From contig JALKFA010000001.1 in assembly GCA_024169445.1 (NCBI GenBank), positions 5,022,001 through 5,086,000 on the forward strand: a stretch of DNA of 64,000 bases, given 5' to 3'. This document shows, one piece after another, positions 1 through 8,291 of this stretch. Position 1 is the stretch's first letter. Every line of letters begins with the position of its first letter. A program made the translations under genes and the position numbers. Source of the DNA: Buttiauxella agrestis ATCC 33320. GTDB lineage: Bacteria; Pseudomonadota; Gammaproteobacteria; Enterobacterales; Enterobacteriaceae. The notes beneath the pieces were generated by a model that did no database searches, had not been told where the DNA came from, and saw only the letters and a program-made list of their open reading frames with translations.

Positions 1-1173
1 GTCTTCCTGATTTTTGCCGGTATTCTTGCCTGGGCTGCCTGGAAAACCCGACAACATAAAGCTGAAAAGGTCGCGCCAGCTGATCAGGATCAGATGGAGC
101 GCTTTACCCGCCCGCTGGAAAATGAACTGAAGTGGAGCGATATCCCCTACACCGATCTGCTCAGGCTGGAACTGGGTTATCAGTTGATTTACCTCGTCGA
201 TCGCGACAAGGGGGCTGAATTGCTCCAACGTCTGCGCGGTGTGCGTCAGACCCTTTCCGAACAGGCCGGATTTCTACTGCCCGAGGTACGAGTCAGAGAC
301 AATATGGGGCTCAAACCAAACCAGTACGCCATCTACCTTAACGGCGTCAAGGTGGCCGTAGCGGACGTCATGCTGGACAGGCTCATGGCAATTAACTCAG
401 GTGAACTGTTGGGGGAGATCCCTGGATTCCTGACCAAGGAACCGGTTTATGGAATGGACGCCGTTTGGATTCAACCCGCAGACAAGGCTAAGGCACTCAA
501 CCTGGGTTACTCCGTCGTCGATGTGGCCACCATCATAGGGACACACATCAGCAAGGTCATCCGCAGCAATATTGGTGCGCTCCTGCAACTCGATGATGTG
601 CACCAATTGCAACTGCGTCTGAGCCAGTTGGCTCCAAAACTGGCCGACGAGCTAACCGCAAAATTAACCGCTAACCAACAGTTGAAGGTCTACCGCAACT
701 TGCTGACAGATCAGGTTTCCCTGATGGACGTACGGACGATGGCTCAGAGTCTGGTGGATGGTGCCGAGCTCACCAAAGATCCTTTGCTACTTGCAGCCGA
801 AGCCCGCTGTGCCATGCGCCACACCATTCTGCATGGATTGATCGGCAATGCGACCACAGTACAAGTGTTCACCCTCTCCGATGAGCTGGAGAACATGCTA
901 CTCAACGCCGCCACCCAGGCACAACGCAACGGTGGTGTACCGGCCGACAGCTTCCCGATTGAGCCTCAGTTGCTGGCACAGTTACAAAACCGTATGCCAA
1001 GCGTTAAAGAGCAAATGTCCTTACAAGGCTGGTCACCGATCCTACTGGTGCTGCCGCAACTGCGTCCACTGCTCGCCCGCTATTCCCGTACCTTTGCCAA
1101 GGGTCTGCACGTTCTTTCATTCAATGAGGTTCCTGATGAGCTCCATATCGAAGTCAAAGGAATTCTGGGTTAA
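1..1173 (+). CDS. flhA: Flagellar export gate protein FlhA (lateral/secondary system), 5'-truncated by window edge
   Basis: The reading frame is open from base 1, so the start lies outside the window; 390 C-terminal residues are visible. The first ~17 residues are the end of a hydrophobic segment followed by a basic linker. The rest is the cytoplasmic domain of FlhA, which forms the nonameric ring of the flagellar type III export apparatus and docks chaperone-substrate complexes. Family hallmarks seen include the 'LRLELGYQLIYLVD' stretch, 'AIYLNGV' and the C-terminal 'HIEVKGILG'. It overlaps the downstream lytic transglycosylase gene by 38 bp, implying co-transcription. It faces the - strand fliE-to-fliO operon convergently. 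Assignment to FlhA is firm; that it belongs to a secondary flagellar system is inferred from the gene order and the sigma54 regulator. Confidence 0.93.
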   Translation, partial: VFLIFAGILAWAAWKTRQHKAEKVAPADQDQMERFTRPLENELKWSDIPYTDLLRLELGYQLIYLVDRDKGAELLQRLRGVRQTLSEQAGFLLPEVRVRDNMGLKPNQYAIYLNGVKVAVADVMLDRLMAINSGELLGEIPGFLTKEPVYGMDAVWIQPADKAKALNLGYSVVDVATIIGTHISKVIRSNIGALLQLDDVHQLQLRLSQLAPKLADELTAKLTANQQLKVYRNLLTDQVSLMDVRTMAQSLVDGAELTKDPLLLAAEARCAMRHTILHGLIGNATTVQVFTLSDELENMLLNAATQAQRNGGVPADSFPIEPQLLAQLQNRMPSVKEQMSLQGWSPILLVLPQLRPLLARYSRTFAKGLHVLSFNEVPDELHIEVKGILG

Positions 1174-2329
1174 GGCGCTACTGGCGGGGTCTTTGCTGGC
1201 CATGCCAGCACCACTCTTGTCGCAGGATGCCCTCACTGGGGCAAAAAAAAGCGCCATGTCCTGGAAGGCTCGTCATCCTGATGTGGCGTTTCATGAGAGC
1301 TTCTACAACGAAAAACTCACTAAAATCCAGGGGATGATGAATCGTTCAGCCCCTTCTATTCGCTACATCGTCACCCAACTCCAGCGGCGCAAAATGCCGC
1401 TGGAACTGATGTTCGTCCCGCTGATCGAGAGCGGCTACAACCCCTACGCAATTTCACCGGTTGGGGCCACCGGCCCCTGGCAGTTGATGCCAAAAACTGC
1501 GCAACAATATGGTGTTATCAAGCAAGACTGGTACGACGGACGCAAAGATTTGATGGCCTCTACGCGCGGGGCACTCAATTATCTGAACTATCTGTACAAT
1601 TTGTTTGAACGTGACTGGCTACTCGCTCTGGCCGCCTACAATGCTGGAGAAGGGACGGTTCGCTCAGCCATGGAGCAAAACAGTGCCAAAGGCCGACAGA
1701 CCGACTTCTGGTCCCTGTCGCTACCGGAAGAAACCAAAAAGTATGTGCCAAAACTACTGGCACTGGTACGGCTTTACCGGGATGGAAAAATCAAGTTGCC
1801 GACGGTACCGGAGGAGTCTCGCCTGATAGCCCTGCATGTCAAAGATGGCGTCAGTCTGGCCTGGCTTGCCAGGCAACTGGGGCGCACCGCTGATGAGCTA
1901 AGTTTTTACAATGCGGGTCTGGAAAATGCGGTCGCCCCTCGTGGCAGTCGGGTCGTTTTGATGATGCCAGCAGGCTGGGGAAGACGGGCTCATCAAGTCC
2001 TCGGGACAGGCAACAGCATGCAGTTCATGGAGAAAGAACCCCCGGCACTTCCCCTCCTGATAGCCGAGCGACGAGCACTTTCTGACAATGAGCTGAAAAG
2101 CCTGGGATGGGGAGTCGGACTGGTGCAGAAGACGCCAGGATCAGCGGATCTTTATTCTGAGCGAACAACGACAAGCCAAAAAATCGCTCCAGAAAAAAGT
2201 GCTCCAGAAAAAAGTAAGGAGCAGGAGAAAGCATCGCAAGATATCAAACCGCAGTGGCGTGCAAAAATAGATCCTCTGAGCCAGTGGAATCAGCCTAAGA
2301 CGGAGCAGCCACCCCGCTCAGGGTCTTGA
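1136..2329 (+). CDS. Exported MltD-like lytic transglycosylase of the flagellar locus
   Basis: A 397-residue protein with an N-terminal signal sequence (basic start, hydrophobic core at about residues 13-29). An SLT-type lytic transglycosylase domain follows, with the catalytic Glu in 'PLIESG' (E98), the 'GATGPWQLMP' motif, and 'ALAAYNAGEG' near residue 165. A degenerate LysM-like segment follows at about residues 225-275, then a Lys/Glu/Ser-rich tail. Start chosen at the ATG at 1136 because GAGG lies 6 nt upstream; an in-frame ATG at 1124 lacks such a site. Lytic transglycosylases cleave murein glycan strands. Beside flhA, the likely job is to open the wall for rod assembly, a role FlgJ fills in E. 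coli. The family is clear; the flagellar role is inferred from position. Confidence 0.85.
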   Translation: MSSISKSKEFWVKALLAGSLLAMPAPLLSQDALTGAKKSAMSWKARHPDVAFHESFYNEKLTKIQGMMNRSAPSIRYIVTQLQRRKMPLELMFVPLIESGYNPYAISPVGATGPWQLMPKTAQQYGVIKQDWYDGRKDLMASTRGALNYLNYLYNLFERDWLLALAAYNAGEGTVRSAMEQNSAKGRQTDFWSLSLPEETKKYVPKLLALVRLYRDGKIKLPTVPEESRLIALHVKDGVSLAWLARQLGRTADELSFYNAGLENAVAPRGSRVVLMMPAGWGRRAHQVLGTGNSMQFMEKEPPALPLLIAERRALSDNELKSLGWGVGLVQKTPGSADLYSERTTTSQKIAPEKSAPEKSKEQEKASQDIKPQWRAKIDPLSQWNQPKTEQPPRSGS

Positions 2330-2340
2330 GGCACTCTGTA

Positions 2341-2742
2341 TTATTTTCGCTCCTCGCCTGATGGCTCAGGTGTCCTGGTTGTCTCAAACAGTGGCGTAAA
2401 AGCCGTAGGCGTTTCTTCCTGCTGATTTTGCCCGGTCAGGTTGCTGATTAGAGTGATCTGATGTTGAGTGACCCCCAACAGTAAGCGTTGATTTTCTACC
2501 TGAACCAGCACAAGTTTCTCCTTCAAGCCCATCGAAAGCACCGACTGAACTCGCATTTCCCCCCCGCTACGCCAGGAAGTACGCGATTTCTTCTTTGCCA
2601 GCAGAAATACCACTCCGCCGACCAGAAGCACAACCACGCAGGTAATAAGCCATGACTTGAAACTGGAGATGTCCTGACGCAAAGGACTGGCCAGGGTGGA
2701 CAGTGGCAACATGAGCATGAACAAGCTGAGCAGATACTTCAT
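2341..2742 (-). CDS. fliO: Flagellar export protein FliO
   Basis: A 133-residue small membrane protein. Residues 1-19 look like a signal sequence, a single strong transmembrane segment lies at about residues 31-49 followed by KKK, and a cytoplasmic FliO domain carries the 'LKEKLVLVQVENQRLLLGVT' type signature (hydrophobic core with LLLGVT). FliO helps assemble the FliP-FliQ-FliR export core. Start chosen at 2742, preceded by GGAG at good spacing; an upstream extension reads through the preceding gene and is not FliO-like. It is the last gene of the - strand flagellar operon, 43 bp after the ParR-like gene, and its stop is only 11 bp from the convergent transglycosylase stop. It is unusual for fliO to sit apart from fliM/N/P. 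Confidence 0.85.
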   Translation of the reverse strand: MKYLLSLFMLMLPLSTLASPLRQDISSFKSWLITCVVVLLVGGVVFLLAKKKSRTSWRSGGEMRVQSVLSMGLKEKLVLVQVENQRLLLGVTQHQITLISNLTGQNQQEETPTAFTPLFETTRTPEPSGEERK

Positions 2743-2785
2743 TGGGATACTCCGGATCAGATTTGAGCGAACATGGGGCCAGGCG

Positions 2786-3505
2786 TCAAAAGACACCTTT
2801 TGCCCTGACCTTGCGTACCTTCGCCGCCGTTTCCGAAAGGTCATGCAGCTGACCCCCACCGAGTGCCTGGTTAGCTTGAGTACTTTGAGTTGTCTGGTTG
2901 GCCTGAGCTGCTGGGCTGGACTGAGTGACTGGAGTGGCCGGATGCATGCTTGCTGTAGACTCAGACAGACTTGCCGCACCAGCTGATGCCAGTATGTCGA
3001 GTAGATTCGCCTGCTGCTGTAAAAGGCGGCTCTGCTCCTGCAACTGTTTCAGCATATTTGCCTGCGTCTGCAACTGTCCACTTGGCTCATTGAAGCCAGC
3101 CGCCTCATCTTTCCCGCTGAGTAGAGGATAAAGTTGATCGGCAATGCGCGTAGCCAAATCGTCGGGGGCTAATGAGTCAAGCGGATTGGCCGTCGGTTTC
3201 CCGGCCCCTGGTGTTAACTGATGTTCCTCAAGGGTTTTATAGAGGAACTCAGGGTCCAGGCGGTGCAGTTGCAGATTTTGGGAGAGGGATTTGACCAGGT
3301 TGGGATCCAGCAGACTCAGGAACAACCCCGACAGGTAAATGTCTTTGTGCATCTGCAACTGGAAGAAATCAAAGGCGTCATTATCACTATTGAGCATTTT
3401 ACCACGCTGATACCAGCGCTGTAATGACGCCAGAGCCAGGCGATCACTCGCCTGGCTTGAATCCAGCTTGAGGGTAATCTGAACCTCACTGACTGGATTA
3501 GACAT
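2786..3505 (-). CDS. Unknown protein resembling ParR in layout, partner of the ParM-like gene
   Basis: A 239-residue protein with no family I can name with certainty. The N-terminus begins with a short strand-like 'VQITLKLD' and a helix-rich stretch ('DRLALASLQRW', 'AFDFFQLQMHKDIYLSGLFLSLLDP'), an order reminiscent of the ribbon-helix-helix domain of ParR adaptors. Residues ~140-165 are a Gln/Leu-rich coiled-coil candidate, then a Ser/Thr/Gln/Ala-rich linker and a basic tail ('AAKVRKVRAKGVF'). The start at 3505 has GAGG 6 nt upstream and overlaps the ParM-like stop by 8 bp, so translation is probably coupled. Plasmid parM-parR pairs have the same order. Identification as an adaptor for the actin-like protein is inference; an alternative is a novel flagellar accessory protein. 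Confidence 0.55.
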   Translation of the reverse strand: MSNPVSEVQITLKLDSSQASDRLALASLQRWYQRGKMLNSDNDAFDFFQLQMHKDIYLSGLFLSLLDPNLVKSLSQNLQLHRLDPEFLYKTLEEHQLTPGAGKPTANPLDSLAPDDLATRIADQLYPLLSGKDEAAGFNEPSGQLQTQANMLKQLQEQSRLLQQQANLLDILASAGAASLSESTASMHPATPVTQSSPAAQANQTTQSTQANQALGGGQLHDLSETAAKVRKVRAKGVF

Positions 3506-4541
3506 GGCCAACCTCTAGCATGACGGGGGCTTCGCTGAACACCTCATCCTCATCGCTGATATAGAGACAGATTTCGCGAGAGAGTGCAGACTGGGAGTCT
3601 TCAACTAAAATGACACGCTCACCCAGGGTCGAGTAACTGGCCTGAATAGTAGGGTAGATAAGAGCAGCACCACCGCCGACCAGATACACTCGGTTAGGAT
3701 TACGGGCAAATTTCTTTGCTTCTTCCGCTACAAAATGACCCAGTTCTTCAATTTTACGCTCAAGTTTCTCAAGAATGCGCGCGATCTGGGACTCATCGTT
3801 GATCACCTCACGCACAAAGTTAGCATCATGTCGGCGTTTAATAAGTTCGTTAGCGACCAAATAGCTAGACTCGCTGTCGGCGGCAGCCAGTGCGGTGCGC
3901 GCAGCATCAGTCACTAAAGAAACGCCAAGCGCACGGTTGCCGTAAACCTCAGAGATCTCGTCAAATTCACCGACGATAAGCCCCATATCCAGCGTCGTGC
4001 CACCGCAGTCGATGACCAGCGTTTTGGTATAAGGGTTCACACCAGAGTTCATCAGACGGGTCAGTACGGCTGGCAGGCTTTCAGGCATCACATCGACGCT
4101 GACAATGTTAAACAACTCGCCTTTATTCAGGCTGATAGGTCGCATCAAGTTTTGCTTTTTGCGTTCGATGTTCGCGTCATTACGCTGGCAGTCATCCTGC
4201 TGATAGTACTCGGTGATAGGCAGGGTCACGGTAATAGCCACATCGCAAGGAGGAAGACCGGTCTGCAACAAAGCGTGATGCACCGCCAGCAGATTCAGAT
4301 CTCCATATTGGTAGTCAATATGCGTGGTGGAAAGAGACTTCTCCGAGGTCGGGTCATAGGTGTACTTGTTAATCCCGATTTCATAGTTGTAGACCTGCTT
4401 ACTCCGCAGCAAGGCAGCGCTCTTCCAGTCCTTACGAAAAGAGTTAGGAGAAATGATGCTCTTAAGGGTCTTATTGGCTATCCAGCTTGCCTTGACGTTG
4501 GTTGAACCGTCGTCGATAGCAATTTTAAGCGGCTTAGTCAT
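3498..4541 (-). CDS. ParM/StbA-family actin-like ATPase inside the flagellar operon
   Basis: A 347-residue actin-fold ATPase. The phosphate-1 motif 'DDGSTNVK' (residues 10-17), phosphate-2 motif 'VIDCGGTTLDMG' (about 177-188) and adenosine motif 'VYLVGGGAALI' (about 285-295) match plasmid-segregation ParM/StbA, which uses 'IDDGSTN' and 'IDLGGTT'. ParM forms dynamic filaments that push plasmids apart via ParR bound to parC. Here the gene lies between fliJ and fliO in a flagellar operon, with an overlapping downstream partner. The ATG at 4541 (GAGG 9 nt upstream) is preferred to the in-frame GTG at 4556. The family call is strong. The function is unknown: it could position or organise flagellar basal bodies, or be a captured plasmid partition cassette. 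Confidence 0.85.
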   Translation of the reverse strand: MTKPLKIAIDDGSTNVKASWIANKTLKSIISPNSFRKDWKSAALLRSKQVYNYEIGINKYTYDPTSEKSLSTTHIDYQYGDLNLLAVHHALLQTGLPPCDVAITVTLPITEYYQQDDCQRNDANIERKKQNLMRPISLNKGELFNIVSVDVMPESLPAVLTRLMNSGVNPYTKTLVIDCGGTTLDMGLIVGEFDEISEVYGNRALGVSLVTDAARTALAAADSESSYLVANELIKRRHDANFVREVINDESQIARILEKLERKIEELGHFVAEEAKKFARNPNRVYLVGGGAALIYPTIQASYSTLGERVILVEDSQSALSREICLYISDEDEVFSEAPVMLEVGHV

Positions 4542-4567
4542 GATGTTGTGCCTCACTCTAATTCAAA

Positions 4568-4595
4568 AAGGTTAGGTATTTAGAAGGTTGTGTAT
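4568..4595. repeat. Two 12-bp near-identical direct repeats upstream of the parM-like gene
   Basis: AAGGTTAGGTAT (4568-4579) and AAGGTTGTGTAT (4584-4595) repeat with a 16-bp period in the short gap between fliJ and the parM-like gene. Plasmid parC centromeres are iterated ~11-bp direct repeats upstream of parM. Two copies are far fewer than in R1, so this is only suggestive. Confidence 0.3.
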
Positions 4596-4622
4596 GCAAA
4601 AAGATGGTGATGAGGCCGAGTA

Positions 4623-5051
4623 TTACCACCCGTCCAGGGTGACAAGCCGTGCCCGGTTGAGGGCCAGCTCATCGAGTATATTTTGCTCTCGCCTCTGCGC
4701 CTCAAGAGCCTGGCGAGCCTGTAGCCGCTCCAGCATGATTTCACTGCTTTTTCTGGCGACGAAGGCATTCAGCACTTCCTTCTTTTGCTGAACAATTGAG
4801 AGCTTGAGCGCAACCTGCTCGTCGTGCTGCTTATCGATCAGATCGCCCAGTTGACGATGCATGATGCTGCGGTTATGCAGAGAAAAGGCCGGGTTATAAT
4901 CAGGCAGGCGCGACATTTCGCGGCGATATTGCCCCAACGCGTCCAGCGAGCGTTGTGCCTCGACTCTGCGAGTTTCAAGCGTGGCAAGCTCCCTGCTCTC
5001 TTTGTCCAGTTTGCGGCTCTGTATGCCGTGCAGTTGGTTGAGGGCTTTCAT
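4623..5051 (-). CDS. fliJ: Flagellar export chaperone/stalk FliJ
   Basis: A 142-residue, almost entirely helical, charged protein, the size and character of FliJ. FliJ is an antiparallel coiled coil that inserts into the FliI hexamer and links the ATPase to FlhA. Heptad-like Leu/Gln/Arg/Glu patterning runs from about residue 10 to 135. The start overlaps the fliI stop by 4 bp (ATGA), the usual fliI-fliJ coupling. Sequence identity in this family is low, so the assignment rests on size, coiled-coil character and position directly after fliI. Confidence 0.85.
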   Translation of the reverse strand: MKALNQLHGIQSRKLDKESRELATLETRRVEAQRSLDALGQYRREMSRLPDYNPAFSLHNRSIMHRQLGDLIDKQHDEQVALKLSIVQQKKEVLNAFVARKSSEIMLERLQARQALEAQRREQNILDELALNRARLVTLDGW

Positions 5052-6379
5052 TTATTACCCGCTTCCATCAGTTCCTGTAACAAAGCCTGGGTCTGCTGCA
5101 AATTCGCCCCCTGCCGGGAAGACTGTTGCAAATATTCGAGCATCTGCGGGAATAGCGTGACAGCTTTGTCCATCTCCTCATCATGCCCCGCCTGATACCC
5201 CCCCAGCGGGATCAACTCGCGTACCTGTTGGTACAGGCTGTAGTAGCGACGAAACTGTTGAATCTGCCGGATCTGCGCGGCACTACAAATCAACGGTATG
5301 ACACGACTGGCCGAGGCGGATACATCTATTGCTGGGTAAATGCCCTGCTCTGCGATATCGCGCCGCAAAACAATGTGACCATCAAGGATGGCCCGCGCCG
5401 CATCAGCGATGGGGTCATTGTGATCATCCCCTTCCACCAATACGGTGTAGATAGCACTGAGGCTACCTTCCGAGTTATAACCATTGCCTGCCCTCTCCAC
5501 CAGTTGCGGTAGTTGGGTGAATACTGATGGCGGATATCCCTTGGTTGCAGGTGGTTCACCCAGCGACAGAGCAATTTCCCTCTGCGCGATGGCATAGCGG
5601 GTCAGGGAATCCATCAGCAACAACACATGCTTACCCCGGTCCCGGAAACTCTCGGCAATACGGTGGCACACCTGGGAGGCCCGAAGCCTGAGCAGAGGTG
5701 AAACATCAGCTGGAGCAACCACAACGACTGCCTTGCGACGTCCTTCTTCACCCAACGTATGTTGTAAGAACTCAGCAACCTCACGTCCACGTTCCCCGAT
5801 AAGGCCAACCACAACCACGTCAGCATCGGTAAATCGAGTCATCATGCTGAGCAGGACACTCTTACCCACCCCGCTGCCAGCAAACAGTCCGATACGCTGG
5901 CCACGACCGAGCGGCAATATGCCATTGATCGCCTTGACGCCAACATCGAGCGGGGTCTTGATCGGTTGCCGTTCAAGCGGATTCAAAGGCGGTTGATGCA
6001 AGGAAATACGCTCTCCTTCCAAAGGACCCAGACCGTCCAGAGGACGACCCAGACCATCCAGAATACGCCCCAGCAGTGCTGGCCCTACAACCAGCTCACT
6101 ATCACCTTCTTGTGGGGAAACTCTGGCACCGGGGAACAAGCCAGTGACCTGTTCAAGGGGCATCAAAAAGGTGCGATCTTGATTGAACCCCACCACTTCA
6201 GTTTCAAGCCAGGACTCCTTACCCACTTCAACGAGTGCCCTTTGGCCAATAGATAGAGGGCATCCCGTCACCTCCAGCAGCAAACCAGTGACACGCACCA
6301 ACTTCCCGTAGATCTGTGCAGGAGGAACCCGGTATTCATCAAGTTCTAGCCGATTGAGCAAGGAGTTCAGAGAGCGCAT
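5048..6379 (-). CDS. fliI: Flagellum-specific ATPase FliI
   Basis: A 443-residue F1-beta-like ATPase that energises flagellar protein export. Walker A 'AGSGVGKS' lies at residues ~167-174, followed by 'GLIGERGREVAEF', Walker B 'HVLLLMDSLTRYA', and 'GEPPATKGYPPSVF', all diagnostic of FliI/SctN. The start at 6379 is preceded by AGGGG at good spacing; the longer reading frame overruns fliH and is rejected. The gene begins 4 nt after the fliH stop and overlaps fliJ, consistent with one translationally coupled operon. All catalytic motifs appear intact. Confidence 0.96.
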   Translation of the reverse strand: MRSLNSLLNRLELDEYRVPPAQIYGKLVRVTGLLLEVTGCPLSIGQRALVEVGKESWLETEVVGFNQDRTFLMPLEQVTGLFPGARVSPQEGDSELVVGPALLGRILDGLGRPLDGLGPLEGERISLHQPPLNPLERQPIKTPLDVGVKAINGILPLGRGQRIGLFAGSGVGKSVLLSMMTRFTDADVVVVGLIGERGREVAEFLQHTLGEEGRRKAVVVVAPADVSPLLRLRASQVCHRIAESFRDRGKHVLLLMDSLTRYAIAQREIALSLGEPPATKGYPPSVFTQLPQLVERAGNGYNSEGSLSAIYTVLVEGDDHNDPIADAARAILDGHIVLRRDIAEQGIYPAIDVSASASRVIPLICSAAQIRQIQQFRRYYSLYQQVRELIPLGGYQAGHDEEMDKAVTLFPQMLEYLQQSSRQGANLQQTQALLQELMEAGNK

Positions 6380-6383
6380 AGGA

Positions 6384-7244
6384 TCAACCCCTGAAGTCAT
6401 CGTCGCTAAGCTTGTCCACAGGCAACGAAAGATCGGATACCATGTCCTCCTTGCGCCATGGCGAGTTATGCGGCGAGATGGTACAAGGCTCCACGTTGGA
6501 TGCCTCCAGCCCATTCAGTTCAGTGGTATCGGCCAGTTGGTTACGCAACTGATCGACGCAAAGGTCAAGGCGATCGTCTAACTTGCTCTCAGCTTCAGCC
6601 AACCCAGTCTGGATATGGAAGCTGCCAGGTGACAGCTGAGGATCCGGCTGCAACGCCCAACGCTCCAGCGATTCCGGTGCATATTCCTTAAGCAAATCGT
6701 GAGTAGCGGGATCCAATTGAATCGAGACCGAACCCTGTGGCTTAGGCAACAACGCCAGTGTCTCTTCAATAAGCGGCAGGATCTGGGTTGGTTTCTGGGT
6801 AAGCTCGGCTCGCAATACCTGACGGCAGACCTGTGAAACCAGGCGGCAGAGGCTTTCTCTTTGCCAGTCCAGCGTTTCCTGCAACGCGGACTCGAGGGAA
6901 TTGTAGATCTGTTCTACTTTATCCAGCGCGGCATCCAGATTGGGTTTGCATTCCTGGTAGGCTTGCTGAAGCCCGGCCTCACGCCCTTCCTTCATCCCAG
7001 CCTGTAAACCATGCTCCAGGCCCTGTAGCTTCCCTTGTTCGAGCCCACTACGTACCCCTTCGGCAAAACCCGCCTCATGCCCCTCTTCCATCAAAGCCTG
7101 ATATTTCGCCGTGACCTGTTGTGGCGAGTCGTATAGCTGCTCCACAGGCGTAGAGACCGGCAGTGAGGACTGCTGGGATATGTTAGGAAAATGGTAGCGA
7201 TGGACACTGCGCGGGGGCCCGTCTTTTTTGCTGTGCAGTGGCAT
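6384..7244 (-). CDS. fliH: Flagellar assembly protein FliH
   Basis: A 286-residue regulator of the FliI ATPase. It shows the characteristic glycine-spaced helix: a run of GxxxG-type repeats at about residues 54-95 ('EAGFAEGVRSGLEQGKLQGL' and on), then an E. coli FliH-like C-terminal domain with 'LDPATHDLLKEY'. FliH dimers hold FliI and tether it to the C-ring protein FliN. The protein is longer than the E. coli homologue because of an extended C-terminal tail ending 'DKLSDDDFRG'. It sits between fliG (3-nt gap) and fliI (4-nt gap). Confidence 0.93.
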   Translation of the reverse strand: MPLHSKKDGPPRSVHRYHFPNISQQSSLPVSTPVEQLYDSPQQVTAKYQALMEEGHEAGFAEGVRSGLEQGKLQGLEHGLQAGMKEGREAGLQQAYQECKPNLDAALDKVEQIYNSLESALQETLDWQRESLCRLVSQVCRQVLRAELTQKPTQILPLIEETLALLPKPQGSVSIQLDPATHDLLKEYAPESLERWALQPDPQLSPGSFHIQTGLAEAESKLDDRLDLCVDQLRNQLADTTELNGLEASNVEPCTISPHNSPWRKEDMVSDLSLPVDKLSDDDFRG

Positions 7245-7247
7245 GAG

Positions 7248-8282
7248 TTACTCCAAAACCTTCTCTTCAAAGAGGCGAAACTCGAACTTCTCGCCATCTT
7301 CTGCGTCTTCATTCTCTGCGATAAGCTCACGCACCCGGGTCATGATCTCAGCTTCAGCCGCTCTGACCACACTGGCAGGAAGCCCCCCCAGAACTCGCAT
7401 TTGATCCTGGATTGCATTGGCCTGTCGTTTCGGCAGACAACGCAAAATGGCCTGACGCAGGGACGGAGTTGCTCCCTTTATTGCCTTAGCCCAGACATCA
7501 GGTTCAACTTCCTGGCACAGCCGCACTATCGTGGCCTCAGGCTGACGCTCCAAAATAGAGAACCGATACATGTTGTTTTCTATTTCCTCGGCCAATCCTT
7601 GATCATGCTCACGCACGTTCTCCAGCAATTGGGCGCTGTTGCCGTGATAGCGGGAAATCAGACCTGCAGCCTGTTCAATACCGCTCACTGATGTTTGAAC
7701 ACCCTGCTGAACCATGGTCAGGCACTTCTGAATGATCTTCTCCAGCTCAGCAACCATGTTCTGATTAATTTCACGCAGGTTAGCCATGTTCAAGATCAGC
7801 CGATTATGCTGTGCCTGTGGCAAGAATTTCATGACCTCAGCAGAGACTTCCTGCGGTAATAAAGCCAGGAAGGTCGCCTGCAACGGCAGCATCTCATGTT
7901 GCAAGTTGGAGGCGATCAGAGCCGGGGAAATCCACTGTAATTGATGCATGTTTTCCCTGATCTGCTCGCCATAGACGTCATTGATCACCCCTTTAGCCAA
8001 CTCAGGGCCAAGGGCGACGTCCAGGGTGCGCTCAAGAAAACCACGGGAGGCACGGGAGATACCGCTAAGCTCGCGATAGTCAACAAACAGGCGAGACAGC
8101 ACCTTTTCCAGGTGCTGATTCTTAACATGACCCACTTCGGTCATCGCCCGGACTATCTCCTGAACATGCTCGCGGCTCAGGCTACGCAAAATATTACCGG
8201 CCTGGTGCTCACTGAGCGTCAACAGTAACAGCCCGGCCTGCTCAGCATTTTTAAGCGGTTGTTGTTCGATCTCTTCACTCAT
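7248..8282 (-). CDS. fliG: Flagellar motor switch protein FliG (divergent)
   Basis: A 344-residue FliG, the C-ring protein that converts stator force into rotation. The N-terminal FliF-binding domain, middle domain and C-terminal torque domain are all present. Two features look divergent: the middle-domain EHPQ motif reads 'EMLP' in 'LQHEMLPLQATF', and the C-terminal helix that carries paired Asp residues in E. coli reads 'NAIQDQM', keeping one Asp. The C-terminus has an acidic extension ('ENEDAEDGEKFEF'). It lies between fliF (9-bp gap) and fliH. The residue correspondence is from memory of the E. coli protein and needs alignment. Confidence 0.93.
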   Translation of the reverse strand: MSEEIEQQPLKNAEQAGLLLLTLSEHQAGNILRSLSREHVQEIVRAMTEVGHVKNQHLEKVLSRLFVDYRELSGISRASRGFLERTLDVALGPELAKGVINDVYGEQIRENMHQLQWISPALIASNLQHEMLPLQATFLALLPQEVSAEVMKFLPQAQHNRLILNMANLREINQNMVAELEKIIQKCLTMVQQGVQTSVSGIEQAAGLISRYHGNSAQLLENVREHDQGLAEEIENNMYRFSILERQPEATIVRLCQEVEPDVWAKAIKGATPSLRQAILRCLPKRQANAIQDQMRVLGGLPASVVRAAEAEIMTRVRELIAENEDAEDGEKFEFRLFEEKVLE

Positions 8283-8291
8283 GGCTAATCA

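Noticed and set aside
848-1135. Longer N-terminus for the lytic transglycosylase
   Set aside because: The extension lies inside flhA in another frame; the signal peptide and GAGG-preceded ATG at 1136 define the real start.
2743-2979. 79-residue N-terminal extension of FliO
   Set aside because: Overlaps the ParR-like gene, has no FliO similarity, and a signal-like start with a good ribosome-binding site exists at 2742.
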